Shown here piece after piece: positions 22,624 through 32,959 of a stretch of 51,436 nt of DNA (position 1 is its first letter; each line of letters starts with the position of its first letter). The stretch lies in NCBI RefSeq assembly GCF_017635265.1, contig NZ_JAGBLU010000025.1, positions 1 through 51,436 on the forward strand. The letters run 5' to 3'. Below the pieces are notes generated by a model. That model saw only the letters and a program-made list of their open reading frames with translations. It was not told where the DNA came from and did not search any database. Source of the stretch: Butyrivibrio sp. GTDB lineage: Bacteria; Bacillota; Clostridia; Lachnospirales; Lachnospiraceae. The translations under genes were made by a program, and so were the position numbers.

Positions 22624-23991
22624 TTGAAACACGAACATAGAGGTTCATTTTCAGGAAAAATAGGTTTTGTATTATCAGCTGCCGGGGCGTCGGTAGGTCT
22701 GGGCAACATTTGGAGATTTCCTTATCTTTGCGCCAAGTACGGCGGAGGAATTTTCCTTATTGTTTATATTATTCTGGCACTTACATTCGGATATACCATG
22801 ATCATTGCAGAGACAGCAATTGGAAGACATACAGGAAAAAGCCCTGTTGGAGCATTTAAGAGTATCAGTAACAATAAGCTGATGGAGCTTGGCGGATGGA
22901 TCAATGCAATAATCCCTATTCTGATAGTTCCTTATTATTCGGTAATTGGCGGTTGGGTATGCAAATATCTTTTTGAATACATCAGGAATGATGCGAATGT
23001 AATAGCAAGTGATACTTTTTTTACCGATTTTATAACTGATGGTATAGCCTCAGAATTTTGGTTTATAGTTTTTTCTGCTCTTGTTATGATAGTAATCTTT
23101 ATGGGAGTTGAGGGCGGAATAGAGCGTGTATCCAAAATGGTTATGCCTGTTCTGGTAGTGCTTGCTGTTATTATCAGTGTGTATTCAGTTACAAGACCCG
23201 GTGCTTTAGAAGGAGTAAAGTATCTCTTTGTTCCCAACTTTGAGAACTTTTCTCTTATGACCATTGTTACAGCCATGGGACAGATGTTTTATTCTTTGTC
23301 AATTGCTATGGGAATCCTTATTACATTCGGCTCATACATAAAAAAAGAAGTCAGCATTGAAGGTTCAACCAGGCAGGTTGAGATTTTTGATACTGCAATA
23401 GCAATTCTTGCCAGCCTTATGATAATACCGGCAGTATTTTCTTTTCACCATGGTGATGAGAGCATGTTAAAAGCAGGTCCTTCGCTTATGTTCATAACTA
23501 TGCCGCAGATTTTTGCCGGCATGGGTTTTGGTAAGATCATAGGGATACTTTTCTTTGCGCTTGTACTTTTTGCGGCAGCAACAAGCGCCATAGCGCTTAC
23601 AGAAAGCGCAGTTTCCACATTTTCCGATGAGTTTAAGTGGAGCAGGAAAAAAGGAAGCGTGATAATGATAATTGTCATGTTGGTACTTGGAAGTTTATCT
23701 TCCCTTGGAAATGGACCGCTTAGCAGCGTGACTATAATCGGAATGCAGTTTCTTGATTTCTTTGATTTCCTTACAAACTCAGTTATGATGCCGATTGCAG
23801 CCTTTGCAATCTGTATTCTCGTAACAAGGTATATGGGGATAAAAAAACTTGAAGAAGAAGTTGAGCAGGAGGGACATCCTTTCAAAAGAAAAAGAATCTT
23901 CTCTTTTATGATCAGATTCCTATGTCCGGTATTCGTTGTTATTATTCTGGTAAGTGCTGTACTTAATGTGTTTGGAATTATCAGTATGTGA
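22624..23991 (+). CDS. Sodium-dependent neurotransmitter:sodium symporter (NSS/SNF family)
   Basis: 455 residues from TTG 22624, with AAGAAGGAGATTTTG just upstream. NSS signature in TM1: GASVGLGNIWRFPYLCAKYG, then GGGIFLIVYI in TM2. Eleven or so membrane segments, as in the short bacterial members. It couples Na+ to uptake of an amino acid or amine; the substrate is not visible. It has its own promoter and a strong terminator, so it is a single-gene unit. Confidence 0.9.
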   Translation: MKHEHRGSFSGKIGFVLSAAGASVGLGNIWRFPYLCAKYGGGIFLIVYIILALTFGYTMIIAETAIGRHTGKSPVGAFKSISNNKLMELGGWINAIIPILIVPYYSVIGGWVCKYLFEYIRNDANVIASDTFFTDFITDGIASEFWFIVFSALVMIVIFMGVEGGIERVSKMVMPVLVVLAVIISVYSVTRPGALEGVKYLFVPNFENFSLMTIVTAMGQMFYSLSIAMGILITFGSYIKKEVSIEGSTRQVEIFDTAIAILASLMIIPAVFSFHHGDESMLKAGPSLMFITMPQIFAGMGFGKIIGILFFALVLFAAATSAIALTESAVSTFSDEFKWSRKKGSVIMIIVMLVLGSLSSLGNGPLSSVTIIGMQFLDFFDFLTNSVMMPIAAFAICILVTRYMGIKKLEEEVEQEGHPFKRKRIFSFMIRFLCPVFVVIILVSAVLNVFGIISM

Positions 23992-24000
23992 TAAAAATTA

Positions 24001-24036
24001 TTGCGACATAAACAGGTGATTTATGTCGCAATTTTT
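24001..24036. terminator. Terminator between symporter and minus-strand glycosyltransferase
   Basis: Perfect 12-bp stem TTGCGACATAAA (24001-24012) / TTTATGTCGCAA (24020-24031), flanked by an A run on the left and T5 on the right, so it can work in both directions for the two converging genes. Confidence 0.85.
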
Positions 24037-24053
24037 ATGTGAAATAATAATGA

Positions 24054-25076
24054 TCAGTTTGTCTTTCTGTCATACATGTTGATGATGAATTTGCATATGC
24101 TGACCGTAAGCGTGTTGGGATGCTTAATGCATGTATATAGTAGTTTGTTGGATTTGGAGGTGATGTCTACTTTTGTGGACATCACTTTTTCTCTTACATC
24201 CGGTCTGAAAAAAATTGACCGTACACCCTTGGATGTGCTCATATCCGAAGTTCGTAATACGTTTTTCAAGATAATAAGGAGCATCATAACAAACTCCCGA
24301 TCCATTTGCTGCTCATAATTTGGAATATCTTTTGCTGCAATAATATTTCTAAAAGTTTTATCGGTCAGCTCCAAATTTGAAAGGAGCTTTGGACTATAGG
24401 AATGTGCTATTGAACTTTTTACAAGTCTGTAGTGATAGTAGTAACCGTCTTCTACAACCACAAGACGCTTGCAGTCCAAAAGGCATGGAAGCATTATATT
24501 CACATCTTCACTCATGGAGATGTCGGTATTACAATATTTTATATTTGATATCAATAGCTTTCTGGAAATAAGCTTCATGCATCTTGACATTATAACAGGA
24601 CGAACTTCATCTCCAAGAAGATGTGAATGAAGCTGTTTAAGATTATTTCCTGTGTATTCACCGGGGGCAAGAGACTGTGTTTCTTTGCGGCGTTCTCCGG
24701 CCTTTTCTACTATATAATTGCTGGATATGATTTCTGAATCGGAAAAAGACGGATTGGTATGTGACATCAATTCTTTTGCCAGACAAAGGTCTATCCAGTC
24801 ATCACTATCGACATATGAAAGGTAATCGGCCGTGGCTGCTTTCGTACCTTCTATCCAGGCTGACATGAGACCACCGTTGGTTTTATGGATAACTCTGACA
24901 CGGGAATCTTTTTTTGTGTATTCATCACACATGGCGGGACTCACATTGTCAGTAGAACCATCGTCAACGAGAATTACTTCAATATCTGAAAAAGTCTGGC
25001 CTAAAACAGACTGCATGCACTGATCAAGGTATTTTGCAGTGTTATATACCGGAATGATAAAACTTATTTTTGCCAT
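24054..25076 (-). CDS. Family 2 glycosyltransferase
   Basis: 340 residues. GT-A fold: ISFIIPVYNTAKYLDQCMQS, EVILVDDGSTDN, KTNGGLMSAW and the DxD-like YVDSDDWID. The C-terminal 120 residues are a variable domain without clear membrane segments. It transfers a nucleotide-activated sugar to an envelope glycan. CAGGAG lies before ATG 25076. A lone gene on the minus strand with its own promoter, away from the main glycan region. Confidence 0.88.
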   Translation of the reverse strand: MAKISFIIPVYNTAKYLDQCMQSVLGQTFSDIEVILVDDGSTDNVSPAMCDEYTKKDSRVRVIHKTNGGLMSAWIEGTKAATADYLSYVDSDDWIDLCLAKELMSHTNPSFSDSEIISSNYIVEKAGERRKETQSLAPGEYTGNNLKQLHSHLLGDEVRPVIMSRCMKLISRKLLISNIKYCNTDISMSEDVNIMLPCLLDCKRLVVVEDGYYYHYRLVKSSIAHSYSPKLLSNLELTDKTFRNIIAAKDIPNYEQQMDREFVMMLLIILKNVLRTSDMSTSKGVRSIFFRPDVREKVMSTKVDITSKSNKLLYTCIKHPNTLTVSICKFIINMYDRKTN

Positions 25077-25105
25077 TAAAATGCTCCTGGGATTATTCTT
25101 AGTTT

Positions 25106-25133
25106 ATATTATCATACCGACTTTTTTTAACAA
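25106..25133 (-). promoter_or_regulatory. Promoter of the minus-strand glycosyltransferase
   Basis: On the minus strand, TTGTTA (25133-25128), a 16-base spacer, TAATAT (25111-25106), 30 bases before the ATG. Confidence 0.5.
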
Positions 25134-25217
25134 AGAGTAATTATGATAATGATAGCCTTTATATGCATTTTAGGTTAAAATTATAGGTATAAAAAATCTC
25201 TTTTTGGAGGTGAGGCT

Positions 25218-25724
25218 ATGGGAAAGGTCTTTCATGTTGACAAACAGATTGCAAACAAAAATGTTGAGGATTCTGTTACAGAATGGACTAAGGTTGTTAA
25301 GTATGATGATATAAATGCAGAGGACAGGCTCTTTGGCGGTAAACTTATGAGCTGGATCGATGAGGTTGCCGGAACAGTGGCAGTAAGGCATTCAGGTAAT
25401 CCGATAGCTACTGCGGCGATTGATAACATGCAGTTCAAACAGGGCGCCGTTCTTGGGGATGTTCTTGTAATGATAGGCAAGATCACTTACGTTGGAAGAA
25501 CTTCAATGGAAGTCAGGGTTGATACATACGTTGAGGATGTAAAGACAGGAATGAGGCATGTTCTTAACAGAGCTTATCTTACCGAAGTATGCATTGATGA
25601 TGATGGAACGCCATGTATAGTGCCTTACGGACTCAATGTAAAGACTGAAAGTGAGAAGGCAGAGTGGGAAGGTGCTGTAAAGAGACGTGAACTTCGCAAA
25701 CAGCGCCGTATGGAAGGCTTCTAA
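25218..25724 (+). CDS. Hot-dog acyl-CoA thioesterase
   Basis: 168 residues from ATG 25218 with TTTGGAGGTGAGG upstream. ACOT/YciA-type hot-dog domain: LFGGKLMSWIDEVAGTVAVR with catalytic Asp, then IDNMQFKQGAVLGDVLVMIG and TSMEVRVDTYVED. It releases CoA from acyl-CoA. It lies just before ptb-buk and may recycle CoA in butyrate metabolism, although a hairpin separates them. Confidence 0.82.
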   Translation: MGKVFHVDKQIANKNVEDSVTEWTKVVKYDDINAEDRLFGGKLMSWIDEVAGTVAVRHSGNPIATAAIDNMQFKQGAVLGDVLVMIGKITYVGRTSMEVRVDTYVEDVKTGMRHVLNRAYLTEVCIDDDGTPCIVPYGLNVKTESEKAEWEGAVKRRELRKQRRMEGF

Positions 25725-25750
25725 ATTATCATAAAATATTTATAAAGACG

Positions 25751-25805
25751 TTGAAATTAGTTATAGGGAGTGTTAAACTTTTGTCATATGGCGAAGTTTA
25801 ACACT
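25751..25805 (+). promoter_or_regulatory. Promoter with overlapping inverted repeat ahead of ptb
   Basis: TTGAAA (25751-25756), 17 bases, TAAACT (25774-25779). A perfect 12-bp inverted repeat, AGTGTTAAACTT (25769-25780) and AAGTTTAACACT (25794-25805), overlaps the -10 and is followed by a T-rich stretch. It can be an operator, an mRNA hairpin, or simply the terminator of the thioesterase gene; the sequence alone does not decide. Confidence 0.5.
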
Positions 25806-25839
25806 TTCTTTACTTATAGACAAATGGAGGTTTATTAAA

Positions 25840-26766
25840 ATGAGTAAGAGCTTTGACGACATTCTTGCTAAACTTAAGACAGCCGGCACCAAGAAGATGT
25901 CTGTTGCGGTTGCACAGGACACACATGTGCTGGAGGCTGTTAAGATCGCTAAGGAGAGAGGAATTGTAGATTCAGTTCTTGTTGGCGACAAAGAGCTGAT
26001 CGAGGAGAAGGCAAAAGAGGTTGGAATGAACCTTTCAGACTACGAGATCATTGATGTTAAGGATACTATTGAGGCTGCACGTACAGCTGTTTCACTTGTA
26101 TCATCAGGCAAGGCGGATATTTACATGAAGGGTGCTCTTGAGTCAAAAGACTTCCTTAAGAGTGTGCTTGATAAGGAGGTTGGTCTTCGTACAGGTCGTC
26201 CTCTTTCCCACGTTTGTGTATTTGAGATTCCGGGCATTGATCGTCTCCTGTTCCTTACAGACGTTGCTTTTATGCCATATCCGACTCTTGAAGATAAAAA
26301 AGTTATTATTGAATATACAGTAGATGTTGCCAGAGCATGCGGCGTAGATTGTCCAAAGGTTGCTCCTCTTGCAGCAGTTGAAGTTGTTAACCCCAAGATG
26401 CCTGTTACTGTTGAGGCTGCAGAGCTTACAAGAATGTGTGAAGAGGGTGAGATCAAGAATTGTATCGTTGACGGACCTCTTTCAATGGATCTTGCTATTG
26501 ATCCGGAGGCAGCCAAGCATAAGGCAGGAGCCCTTGACAGAAAGATTGTTGGCGATGCCGATATTCTTCTTTTCCCTGACATTCATGCCGGTAACCTTAC
26601 ATACAAGACTATCGTAAGACTTGCAACAGTTAAGAACGGTAACATTCTCACAGGTACTAAGGCTCCCGTAATCCTTACATCCAGATCTGATTCTGTTGAA
26701 GTAAAGGTTAATTCAATTGCACTTGCAGCAGTAGTAGCTGAAGACAAAAAGAAAGGAATCTTATAA
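25840..26766 (+). CDS. ptb: Phosphate butyryltransferase
   Basis: 308 residues, typical for the family. It converts butyryl-CoA and phosphate to butyryl phosphate and CoA. Seen: [20 protein letters not shown], the central [35 protein letters not shown], and the C-terminal [20 protein letters not shown] shared with phosphotransacetylases. ATG 25840 has TGGAGG upstream. It is followed by buk after 2 bases; together they form the classical butyrate-kinase route yielding ATP. Confidence 0.92.
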   Translation: MSKSFDDILAKLKTAGTKKMSVAVAQDTHVLEAVKIAKERGIVDSVLVGDKELIEEKAKEVGMNLSDYEIIDVKDTIEAARTAVSLVSSGKADIYMKGALESKDFLKSVLDKEVGLRTGRPLSHVCVFEIPGIDRLLFLTDVAFMPYPTLEDKKVIIEYTVDVARACGVDCPKVAPLAAVEVVNPKMPVTVEAAELTRMCEEGEIKNCIVDGPLSMDLAIDPEAAKHKAGALDRKIVGDADILLFPDIHAGNLTYKTIVRLATVKNGNILTGTKAPVILTSRSDSVEVKVNSIALAAVVAEDKKKGIL

Positions 26767-26768
26767 TT

Positions 26769-27833
26769 ATGATAAAAAGCTTAATTATTAATCCGGGTTC
26801 TACTTCTACAAAAGTTGGTATTTTCGAGGATGAGACTCTTGTAAAAGAGGAAACGTTAAGACACAGCACAGAGGAAATCAATCAGTTTGCAAGCATTATT
26901 GATCAGAAAGATTTCCGTAAAAATATTATTCTTGATTTTCTTAAAAAGGAAAGTATCGACATTAAGTCTTTTAACGTTATCGTAGGAAGAGGCGGACTTT
27001 TAAGACCTATTCCGGGAGGCACATATGAGTGTACAGATGCTCTTTTGGAGGACCTTAAAAAAGGTGTTCAGGGGCAGCACGCTTCTAACCTCGGCGGAAT
27101 CCTTGCAAGAGAGATTGGTGATGAAATCGGAGTTCCTTCTTATATTGTTGACCCCGTAGTAGTTGATGAGATGGAGCCAGTAGCCCGTATTTCAGGTGTT
27201 CCTGAGATTGAACGTGTTTCTATAGACCATCCTCTTAATCAGAAGGCTGTTGCCAGAAGATATGCAAAAGAGATTGGCAAAAAATATGATGAAATCAGTG
27301 TAATTGTTGTACATATGGGTGGTGGTACATCTACAGGCGTTCATAAGAACGGCAAGATGGTAGATGTGTATGCAGCCCTTAATGGCGATGGCGCATTCTC
27401 ACCTGAAAGAGCAAACGGAATTCCTGCCAAGGCTCTTGTGGATATGTGCTTCTCAGGTAAGTACACATATGAAGAGATGAAAAAGAAGATTGTCGGAGGC
27501 GGCGGACTTAACGCATATCTTGGAACCAACGATATGAGAGAGGTTAACAAGATGTGTGATGAGGGCAACGAAAAAGCAATTCTCGTTCGTGATGCTTTCG
27601 TATATCAGATTTGTAAGAACATCGGAGCCTGCGCAACAGTTCTTAAGGGAAAGGTTGATCAGATAATTCTTACAGGTGGTATCGCTTACGGACAGGTTAT
27701 CACCGATGCCATCAAGGAAAGAGTTGATTGGATATGTCCTGTAACTGTATATCCCGGAGAAGATGAACTTCTTGCTCTTGCACAGGGGGCTATCCGTGTA
27801 ATGAACGGTGAAGAACAGGCTAAAGAATATTGA
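26769..27833 (+). CDS. buk: Butyrate kinase
   Basis: 354 residues, the normal length. ASKHA-fold acid kinase: [15 protein letters not shown] at the start, [20 protein letters not shown] in the middle and [18 protein letters not shown] near the end. It transfers phosphate from butyryl phosphate to ADP. It overlaps nothing but begins 2 bases after ptb, so the pair is one operon ending in the hairpin at 27846. Confidence 0.93.
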   Translation: MIKSLIINPGSTSTKVGIFEDETLVKEETLRHSTEEINQFASIIDQKDFRKNIILDFLKKESIDIKSFNVIVGRGGLLRPIPGGTYECTDALLEDLKKGVQGQHASNLGGILAREIGDEIGVPSYIVDPVVVDEMEPVARISGVPEIERVSIDHPLNQKAVARRYAKEIGKKYDEISVIVVHMGGGTSTGVHKNGKMVDVYAALNGDGAFSPERANGIPAKALVDMCFSGKYTYEEMKKKIVGGGGLNAYLGTNDMREVNKMCDEGNEKAILVRDAFVYQICKNIGACATVLKGKVDQIILTGGIAYGQVITDAIKERVDWICPVTVYPGEDELLALAQGAIRVMNGEEQAKEY

Positions 27834-27845
27834 TAGGTTATTATG

Positions 27846-27876
27846 GGTGTCGGTTTTTTGATCGGCACCTTTTTTA
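27846..27876 (+). terminator. Terminator after buk
   Basis: GGTGTCG (27846-27852) pairs with CGGCACC (27863-27869, one G-U), followed by TTTTTT. Confidence 0.8.
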
Positions 27877-27922
27877 TTGGAGAGGGATATATTAGGGCCT
27901 TTTTGTATGAAGGAGCTTGTTA

Positions 27923-27951
27923 TTGAAAAGCAAACATAAATCTGCTACAAT
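27923..27951 (+). promoter_or_regulatory. Promoter of secA
   Basis: TTGAAA (27923-27928), 17 bases, TACAAT (27946-27951), about 60 bases before the ATG of secA. Close to sigma-A consensus. Confidence 0.7.
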
Positions 27952-28011
27952 GTACAACGGACTTTTGCTAAAATATTGGGTTATTATACCCTTTTTTATG
28001 AGGAATAGAAC

Positions 28012-30576
28012 ATGAGTATTATTGATAAGATTATTGGTACACATAGTGAAAGAGAGTTAAAAAGAATCCGTGGTACAGTAGATGCTATTGAGGCTTTGAG
28101 ACCTAAGATGCAGGCGCTTTCAGATGAAGAGCTTAAGGGGAAAACCGAAGAGTTTAAAAAGCGACTTGCTAATGGAGAAACGCTTGATGACATTATGCCT
28201 GAAGCTTATGCAACAGTCAGAGAAGCAGGTAAACGTGTTCTTGGAATGGAGCACTTTAGAGTTCAGCTTATTGGTGGTGTGATTCTTCATCAGGGACGAA
28301 TCGCAGAGATGAGAACCGGTGAAGGTAAGACACTTGTTGCTACACTTCCGTCATATCTTGATGCTCTTGAGGGAAAAGGAGTTCATGTTGTTACGGTTAA
28401 TGATTACCTTGCTAAGCGTGATGCTGAGTGGATGGGTAAGATTCATGAGTTTCTTGGTCTCTCTGTAGGTGTTGTATTAAACAGCATGAGTTCTGAAGAG
28501 AGAAGAGCAGCATATAACTGTGATATCACTTATGTTACTAACAACGAACTTGGTTTTGATTATCTTCGTGATAATATGGCTATCTATAAAGAGCAGTGCG
28601 TACTCCGTGGCCTTAACTACGCTATCATCGATGAGATTGACTCAATCCTTATTGATGAGGCCCGCACACCTCTTATTATTTCAGGTCAGTCTGATAAGTC
28701 TACCAAGCTTTACGAGGCATGCGATATTCTTGCCAAGCAGATGACCAGAGGCGAGGATATGGAAGAACTTACCAAGATGGATGCCATCATGGGAGTTGAG
28801 AGGGAAGAGACCGGTGACTTTATCGTCAATGAAAAAGACAAGATTGTAAATCTTACTGCGCAGGGTGTTGCCAAGGTTGAGAGATTCTTTAGAATAGAAA
28901 ATCTTGCTGATCCGGAGAATCTTGAAATCCAGCATAACATTATCCTTGCTCTTCGTGCGAACAATCTGATGCAGAGAGATCACGACTATATCGTTAAGGA
29001 TGATGAGGTTCTTATTGTCGATGAGTTTACAGGTCGTGTAATGCCCGGAAGACGTTATTCGGATGGTCTTCATCAGGCTATTGAGGCAAAAGAGCATGTT
29101 AAAGTTAAGAGAGAGTCCAAGACTCTTGCAACAATCACTTTCCAGAACTTCTTTAACAAGTTTGAAAAGAAGTGCGGTATGACAGGTACTGCTCTTACAG
29201 AGGAGAGAGAATTCCGTGATATATACGGAATGGACGTTATTGAGATTCCTACAAATGAACCTGTAATCCGTAAGGATCTTCAGGATGCCGTATATAAGAC
29301 CAAAAAAGAAAAGCTAAATGCCATCTGTGATGCAGTAGAAGAGGCACATGCAAAAGGTCAGCCTGTACTTGTTGGTACTATTACAATTGAGTCTTCCGAG
29401 GAACTTAGTAAGCTCCTTAGAAAAAGAGGAATCCAGCATCAGGTACTTAATGCCAAGTTCCACGAGATGGAGGCTGAGATTGTAGCTGAAGCCGGTAAGC
29501 ATGGCGCTGTTACAATTGCCACTAATATGGCAGGCCGTGGTACTGATATTAAGCTTGACGAGGAGTCAAGGGCAGCAGGTGGTCTTAAGATAATCGGTAC
29601 AGAGAGACACGAGAGCAGACGTATTGATAATCAGCTCCGTGGTCGTTCAGGTCGTCAGGGAGATCCCGGTGAATCCAAGTTCTATCTTTCACTTGAGGAT
29701 AACCTTATGAGACTCTTTGGTTCAGAGAGACTTATTTCAATGTTCAATGCCCTTAAGATTCCTGATGGACAGGAAATTGAGCATTCATCTCTTTCAAAGG
29801 CTATTGAGTCTGCTCAGAAGAAGATTGAGTCCAACAACTATGCAATCAGAAAGAACCTTCTTGAGTACGATCAGGTTAATAATGAACAGAGAGAAATCAT
29901 CTATGCGGAGCGTAAGAAAGTTCTTGACGGGGATTCCATGAGGGATTCAATCTACAAGATGATTACAGATATTGTTGAAGGTGCGGTAGAGACAGTTATA
30001 GGAGAAGAGAATGATCCTGATAACTGGAATCTTGCTGAACTTAATGAACTTTTGCTTCCGACTGTTCCGCTTAAAAAGATTACAAGAGGTCGTATCGAGA
30101 CTCTTACAAAGGCAGGACTTCTTCAGCAGCTTAAGGAAGAAGCTGTTAAGCTCTACGAGGCAAAAGAGGCAGAGTTTCCTGAACCTGAAACTATTCGTGA
30201 GATTGAGCGAGTTATCCTTCTAAAGGTTATTGATAGAAAGTGGATGGATCATATCGATGATATGGATCAGCTTCGTCAGGGTGTCGGACTTCAGGCTTAT
30301 GGTCAGAGAGACCCTAAGCTTGAGTATAAGCTTGCAGGCTATGAGATGTTTGATGATATGACCAAAAATATCAAGGAAGATACAGTGAGACTTCTTTTCC
30401 ATGTACACATCGAAGAGAGAGTTGAGCGTGAGCAGGTGGCTAAGGTTACCGGAACCAATAAGGATGACTCAGTGGCAAAGGCTCCTGTTAAGAGAGTTGA
30501 AGCTAAAGTTTATCCTAATGATCCATGCCCGTGCGGAAGTGGTAAAAAGTTTAAGAATTGTCATGGAAGAGTTTAA
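28012..30576 (+). CDS. secA: Preprotein translocase ATPase SecA
   Basis: 854 residues, full length for a Firmicute SecA. Motor that drives unfolded proteins through SecYEG. Seen: [12 protein letters not shown] (Walker A, about 100-107), the DEID/DEAR box near 207-215, [25 protein letters not shown] (motif VI), and the C-terminal zinc tail [14 protein letters not shown] at about 838-851. ATG 28012 has AGGAATAG upstream. secE lies at the far end of the window. prfB follows 20 bases after the stop, as in many Firmicutes. Confidence 0.97.
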   Translation: MSIIDKIIGTHSERELKRIRGTVDAIEALRPKMQALSDEELKGKTEEFKKRLANGETLDDIMPEAYATVREAGKRVLGMEHFRVQLIGGVILHQGRIAEMRTGEGKTLVATLPSYLDALEGKGVHVVTVNDYLAKRDAEWMGKIHEFLGLSVGVVLNSMSSEERRAAYNCDITYVTNNELGFDYLRDNMAIYKEQCVLRGLNYAIIDEIDSILIDEARTPLIISGQSDKSTKLYEACDILAKQMTRGEDMEELTKMDAIMGVEREETGDFIVNEKDKIVNLTAQGVAKVERFFRIENLADPENLEIQHNIILALRANNLMQRDHDYIVKDDEVLIVDEFTGRVMPGRRYSDGLHQAIEAKEHVKVKRESKTLATITFQNFFNKFEKKCGMTGTALTEEREFRDIYGMDVIEIPTNEPVIRKDLQDAVYKTKKEKLNAICDAVEEAHAKGQPVLVGTITIESSEELSKLLRKRGIQHQVLNAKFHEMEAEIVAEAGKHGAVTIATNMAGRGTDIKLDEESRAAGGLKIIGTERHESRRIDNQLRGRSGRQGDPGESKFYLSLEDNLMRLFGSERLISMFNALKIPDGQEIEHSSLSKAIESAQKKIESNNYAIRKNLLEYDQVNNEQREIIYAERKKVLDGDSMRDSIYKMITDIVEGAVETVIGEENDPDNWNLAELNELLLPTVPLKKITRGRIETLTKAGLLQQLKEEAVKLYEAKEAEFPEPETIREIERVILLKVIDRKWMDHIDDMDQLRQGVGLQAYGQRDPKLEYKLAGYEMFDDMTKNIKEDTVRLLFHVHIEERVEREQVAKVTGTNKDDSVAKAPVKRVEAKVYPNDPCPCGSGKKFKNCHGRV

Positions 30577-30596
30577 GTAATTAGAAAGGTAAGTAT

Positions 30597-31739
30597 ATGG
30601 TAGTTTTAGATCAGATGAAGGTTGAGATTCAGAATCTGCAGGATACGCTGAAAGAGGTAACTGCTTCTCTTGACCTTGAGTCTAAGAAAAAGATAATTGA
30701 AGAGCTTAGTCGTGAGATGGAAGAGCCGGGGTTCTGGGATGATGCAGAAAAGGCTAACAAAAAGACAAAAGATCTTAAGAATATGCAGGATCTTGTAGAA
30801 AACATCGAGAGACTTAACTCACAGTATGGTGACATTATCGATCTTATAGACATGCAGAATGCTGAAGGTGTGGATGATGATGATATGGCTGCCGAGATCA
30901 GATCGGAGCTTGATGATTTCGAAGAGACACTTGAAAATATCCGTATCAGTAATCTTCTTAATCAGCCTTATGATAAGTATGATGTAATTTTAAGATTAAA
31001 TGCGGGAGCCGGTGGAACAGAGGCTTGTGACTGGGCAAGCATGTTGTATCGTATGTACACAAGATGGGCAGAAAGAAAGGGCTTTACAACAGAGGTTCTT
31101 GACCTTCTTGATGGTGATGAAGCCGGTATAAAGTCAGTTACTTTCCAGATTTCAGGAACAAATGCTTATGGACTTTTAAAGTCAGAACACGGCGTTCACA
31201 GACTTGTTCGTATCAGCCCGTTTAATGCTCAGGCCAAGAGACAGACTTCTTTCGTGTCATGTGATGTAATGCCTGATATAGAAGAAGATGTAGATGTAGA
31301 AATTAATCCCGATGATCTTAGAATAGATACATACCGTTCAAGTGGTGCCGGCGGACAGCATATCAACAAGACTTCATCAGCTGTTCGTATCACACATATT
31401 CCAACAGGTGTTGTTGTTGCCTGCCAGAATGAGCGTTCACAGTTCCAGAACAAGGACAAAGCCATGCAGATGTTGAAAGCTAAACTTTTCATCATGAAAC
31501 AGGAAGAGCAGGCTGCGAAACTTGACGGAATTCGTGGCGAAGTCAAGGATAATGCCTGGGGAAGTCAGATCAGATCCTATGTGCTTCAGCCATACACAAT
31601 GGTTAATGATACCAGAACAGGTTTTAAGGCTTCAAATGCTGACGGTGTACTTGACGGAGATCTCGATCCATTCATAAATGCATATCTTAAGTGGCTTGCA
31701 ACAGGTGGAAAACCTGTTGGAGATACCTCTGAAGACTGA
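30597..31739 (+). CDS. prfB: Peptide chain release factor 2
   Basis: 380 residues. It recognises UGA and UAA and triggers peptide release. Seen: SPF codon-reading tripeptide (RISPFNAQAKRQTSF, near 206), the catalytic GGQ (SGAGGQHINKT, near 252), and the EEPGFWDD N-terminal helix region. The gene is open throughout: the internal UGA and programmed +1 frameshift found in many prfB genes is absent here. GAAAGG upstream. Co-transcribed with secA; ends in a terminator. Confidence 0.95.
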   Translation: MVVLDQMKVEIQNLQDTLKEVTASLDLESKKKIIEELSREMEEPGFWDDAEKANKKTKDLKNMQDLVENIERLNSQYGDIIDLIDMQNAEGVDDDDMAAEIRSELDDFEETLENIRISNLLNQPYDKYDVILRLNAGAGGTEACDWASMLYRMYTRWAERKGFTTEVLDLLDGDEAGIKSVTFQISGTNAYGLLKSEHGVHRLVRISPFNAQAKRQTSFVSCDVMPDIEEDVDVEINPDDLRIDTYRSSGAGGQHINKTSSAVRITHIPTGVVVACQNERSQFQNKDKAMQMLKAKLFIMKQEEQAAKLDGIRGEVKDNAWGSQIRSYVLQPYTMVNDTRTGFKASNADGVLDGDLDPFINAYLKWLATGGKPVGDTSED

Positions 31740-31745
31740 TTTAAA

Positions 31746-31774
31746 GGTGCGGTTTAAAAAGCCGCATCTTTTTA
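31746..31774 (+). terminator. Terminator after prfB
   Basis: GTGCGGTTT and AAAGCCGCAT form a short-loop hairpin followed by CTTTTT. Confidence 0.75.
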
Positions 31775-31794
31775 CTTTACATAAAAAATATTTC

Positions 31795-31823
31795 TTCCTT
31801 ATTTCGCTTTTTCCTAGTACAAT
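31795..31823 (+). promoter_or_regulatory. Possible promoter of the GGDEF gene
   Basis: TACAAT at 31818-31823 with a weak -35 (TTCCTT, 31795-31800) at 17 bases spacing; 14 bases before the ATG region, so the leader is very short. Confidence 0.35.
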
Positions 31824-31837
31824 GTATTAGGGGAGTT

Positions 31838-32926
31838 ATGACAATGAAAATTATCGAAAATGCGAAGGCACTTTGGAGCCTATTCAAGGATTATCGCTCA
31901 ATGAACGAGGATGATCTGTCGGATTTTTATCAGTCTAAATGTGACTATTATCAGAATTATGTTGCTATCAGTCTAGTGGTAGGAGCATTTTTTTCAATAA
32001 CTTATATTTTTTCGGATTATCTGCTTAATGGTACTTTCTTACCGACACTTATTCCACGATTTTCTATACTTATAGCATTGGCTGCTTTTTTGATCCTGAT
32101 AAATTATGTCCGCGACAGCAGAATCATAACGTTTATTGATTTTGCTCTTGCACATTGCATTGTCCTTGCGACCATGTGGGCTATCTATCATCTGGATATC
32201 AAGGTCCATGCCAGTGAGGGATTCATAATCATGAATGTGGTGTTTTTGACAGTTGGGTTTGTATCAAGGCCCAGATACACATTCCTGTCCAGCGTGATTT
32301 TTATTCTTGAGATCCTTATTACCAACAATTTTAACCATTATCCCAATCTTGACATAATACTTGCTCTGCAGGTTCCGGTTGGACTTGCGGTTGTTTGTTC
32401 ACATATTCTTTTGACACTGTATTATCTTGATCACTACAGAGTTGGACAAAAACTTGAACTGGCAATGGTAACAGATCCTTTGACACAGGTTTACAACAGG
32501 CATCTTCTTGAAAAGATTGTTACCAAAAACGCTTTTGTGGATGTTACAGGCCCGATTGCTATTGCGATGCTTGATATTGATTTCTTTAAACAGGTCAATG
32601 ACGAACACGGACATTATACCGGTGACCTTACTCTTTTATACATAGGTAAAAAATTATCCACTGAAACCCATGATGATGATTATGTTATCAGGTTTGGCGG
32701 TGAGGAATTTATCATTATTTTCAAGAATTGCGATGTGAACAATGCCTGTGCAAGAATGGAGCAGTTCAGGCGTGACATAGAGGCTGCTACAGATACGCCT
32801 GTACCTTTTACTGTGTCGGTTGGTGTTTCCAAGTATACAGGTGATTTTGCAAAGAGTATACAGAATGTGGATTCAGCATTGTATAAGGCCAAAAATACAG
32901 GAAGAAACAAGGTAGTTGTGGTATAA
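31838..32926 (+). CDS. Membrane-bound GGDEF diguanylate cyclase
   Basis: 362 residues. Residues 35-195 hold about six membrane segments acting as a sensor region (no PAS or HAMP seen). Residues 205-362 form a GGDEF domain: MVTDPLTQVYNRHLLEK, AIAMLDIDFFKQVNDEHGHY, and the active-site loop RFGGEEF at about 284-290, so it should make cyclic di-GMP. The N-terminal membrane part resembles short 6-TM sensors. ATG 31838 has GGGGAG upstream. c-di-GMP could connect it to the surface glycan and flagellar genes downstream (inference). Confidence 0.88.
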   Translation: MTMKIIENAKALWSLFKDYRSMNEDDLSDFYQSKCDYYQNYVAISLVVGAFFSITYIFSDYLLNGTFLPTLIPRFSILIALAAFLILINYVRDSRIITFIDFALAHCIVLATMWAIYHLDIKVHASEGFIIMNVVFLTVGFVSRPRYTFLSSVIFILEILITNNFNHYPNLDIILALQVPVGLAVVCSHILLTLYYLDHYRVGQKLELAMVTDPLTQVYNRHLLEKIVTKNAFVDVTGPIAIAMLDIDFFKQVNDEHGHYTGDLTLLYIGKKLSTETHDDDYVIRFGGEEFIIIFKNCDVNNACARMEQFRRDIEAATDTPVPFTVSVGVSKYTGDFAKSIQNVDSALYKAKNTGRNKVVVV

Positions 32927-32959
32927 ATTATAAATATAACCGGATGAAGAAGGCAGCTT

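Noticed and set aside
28681-29097. 138-residue minus-strand frame within secA
   Set aside because: Antisense shadow of a conserved core gene.
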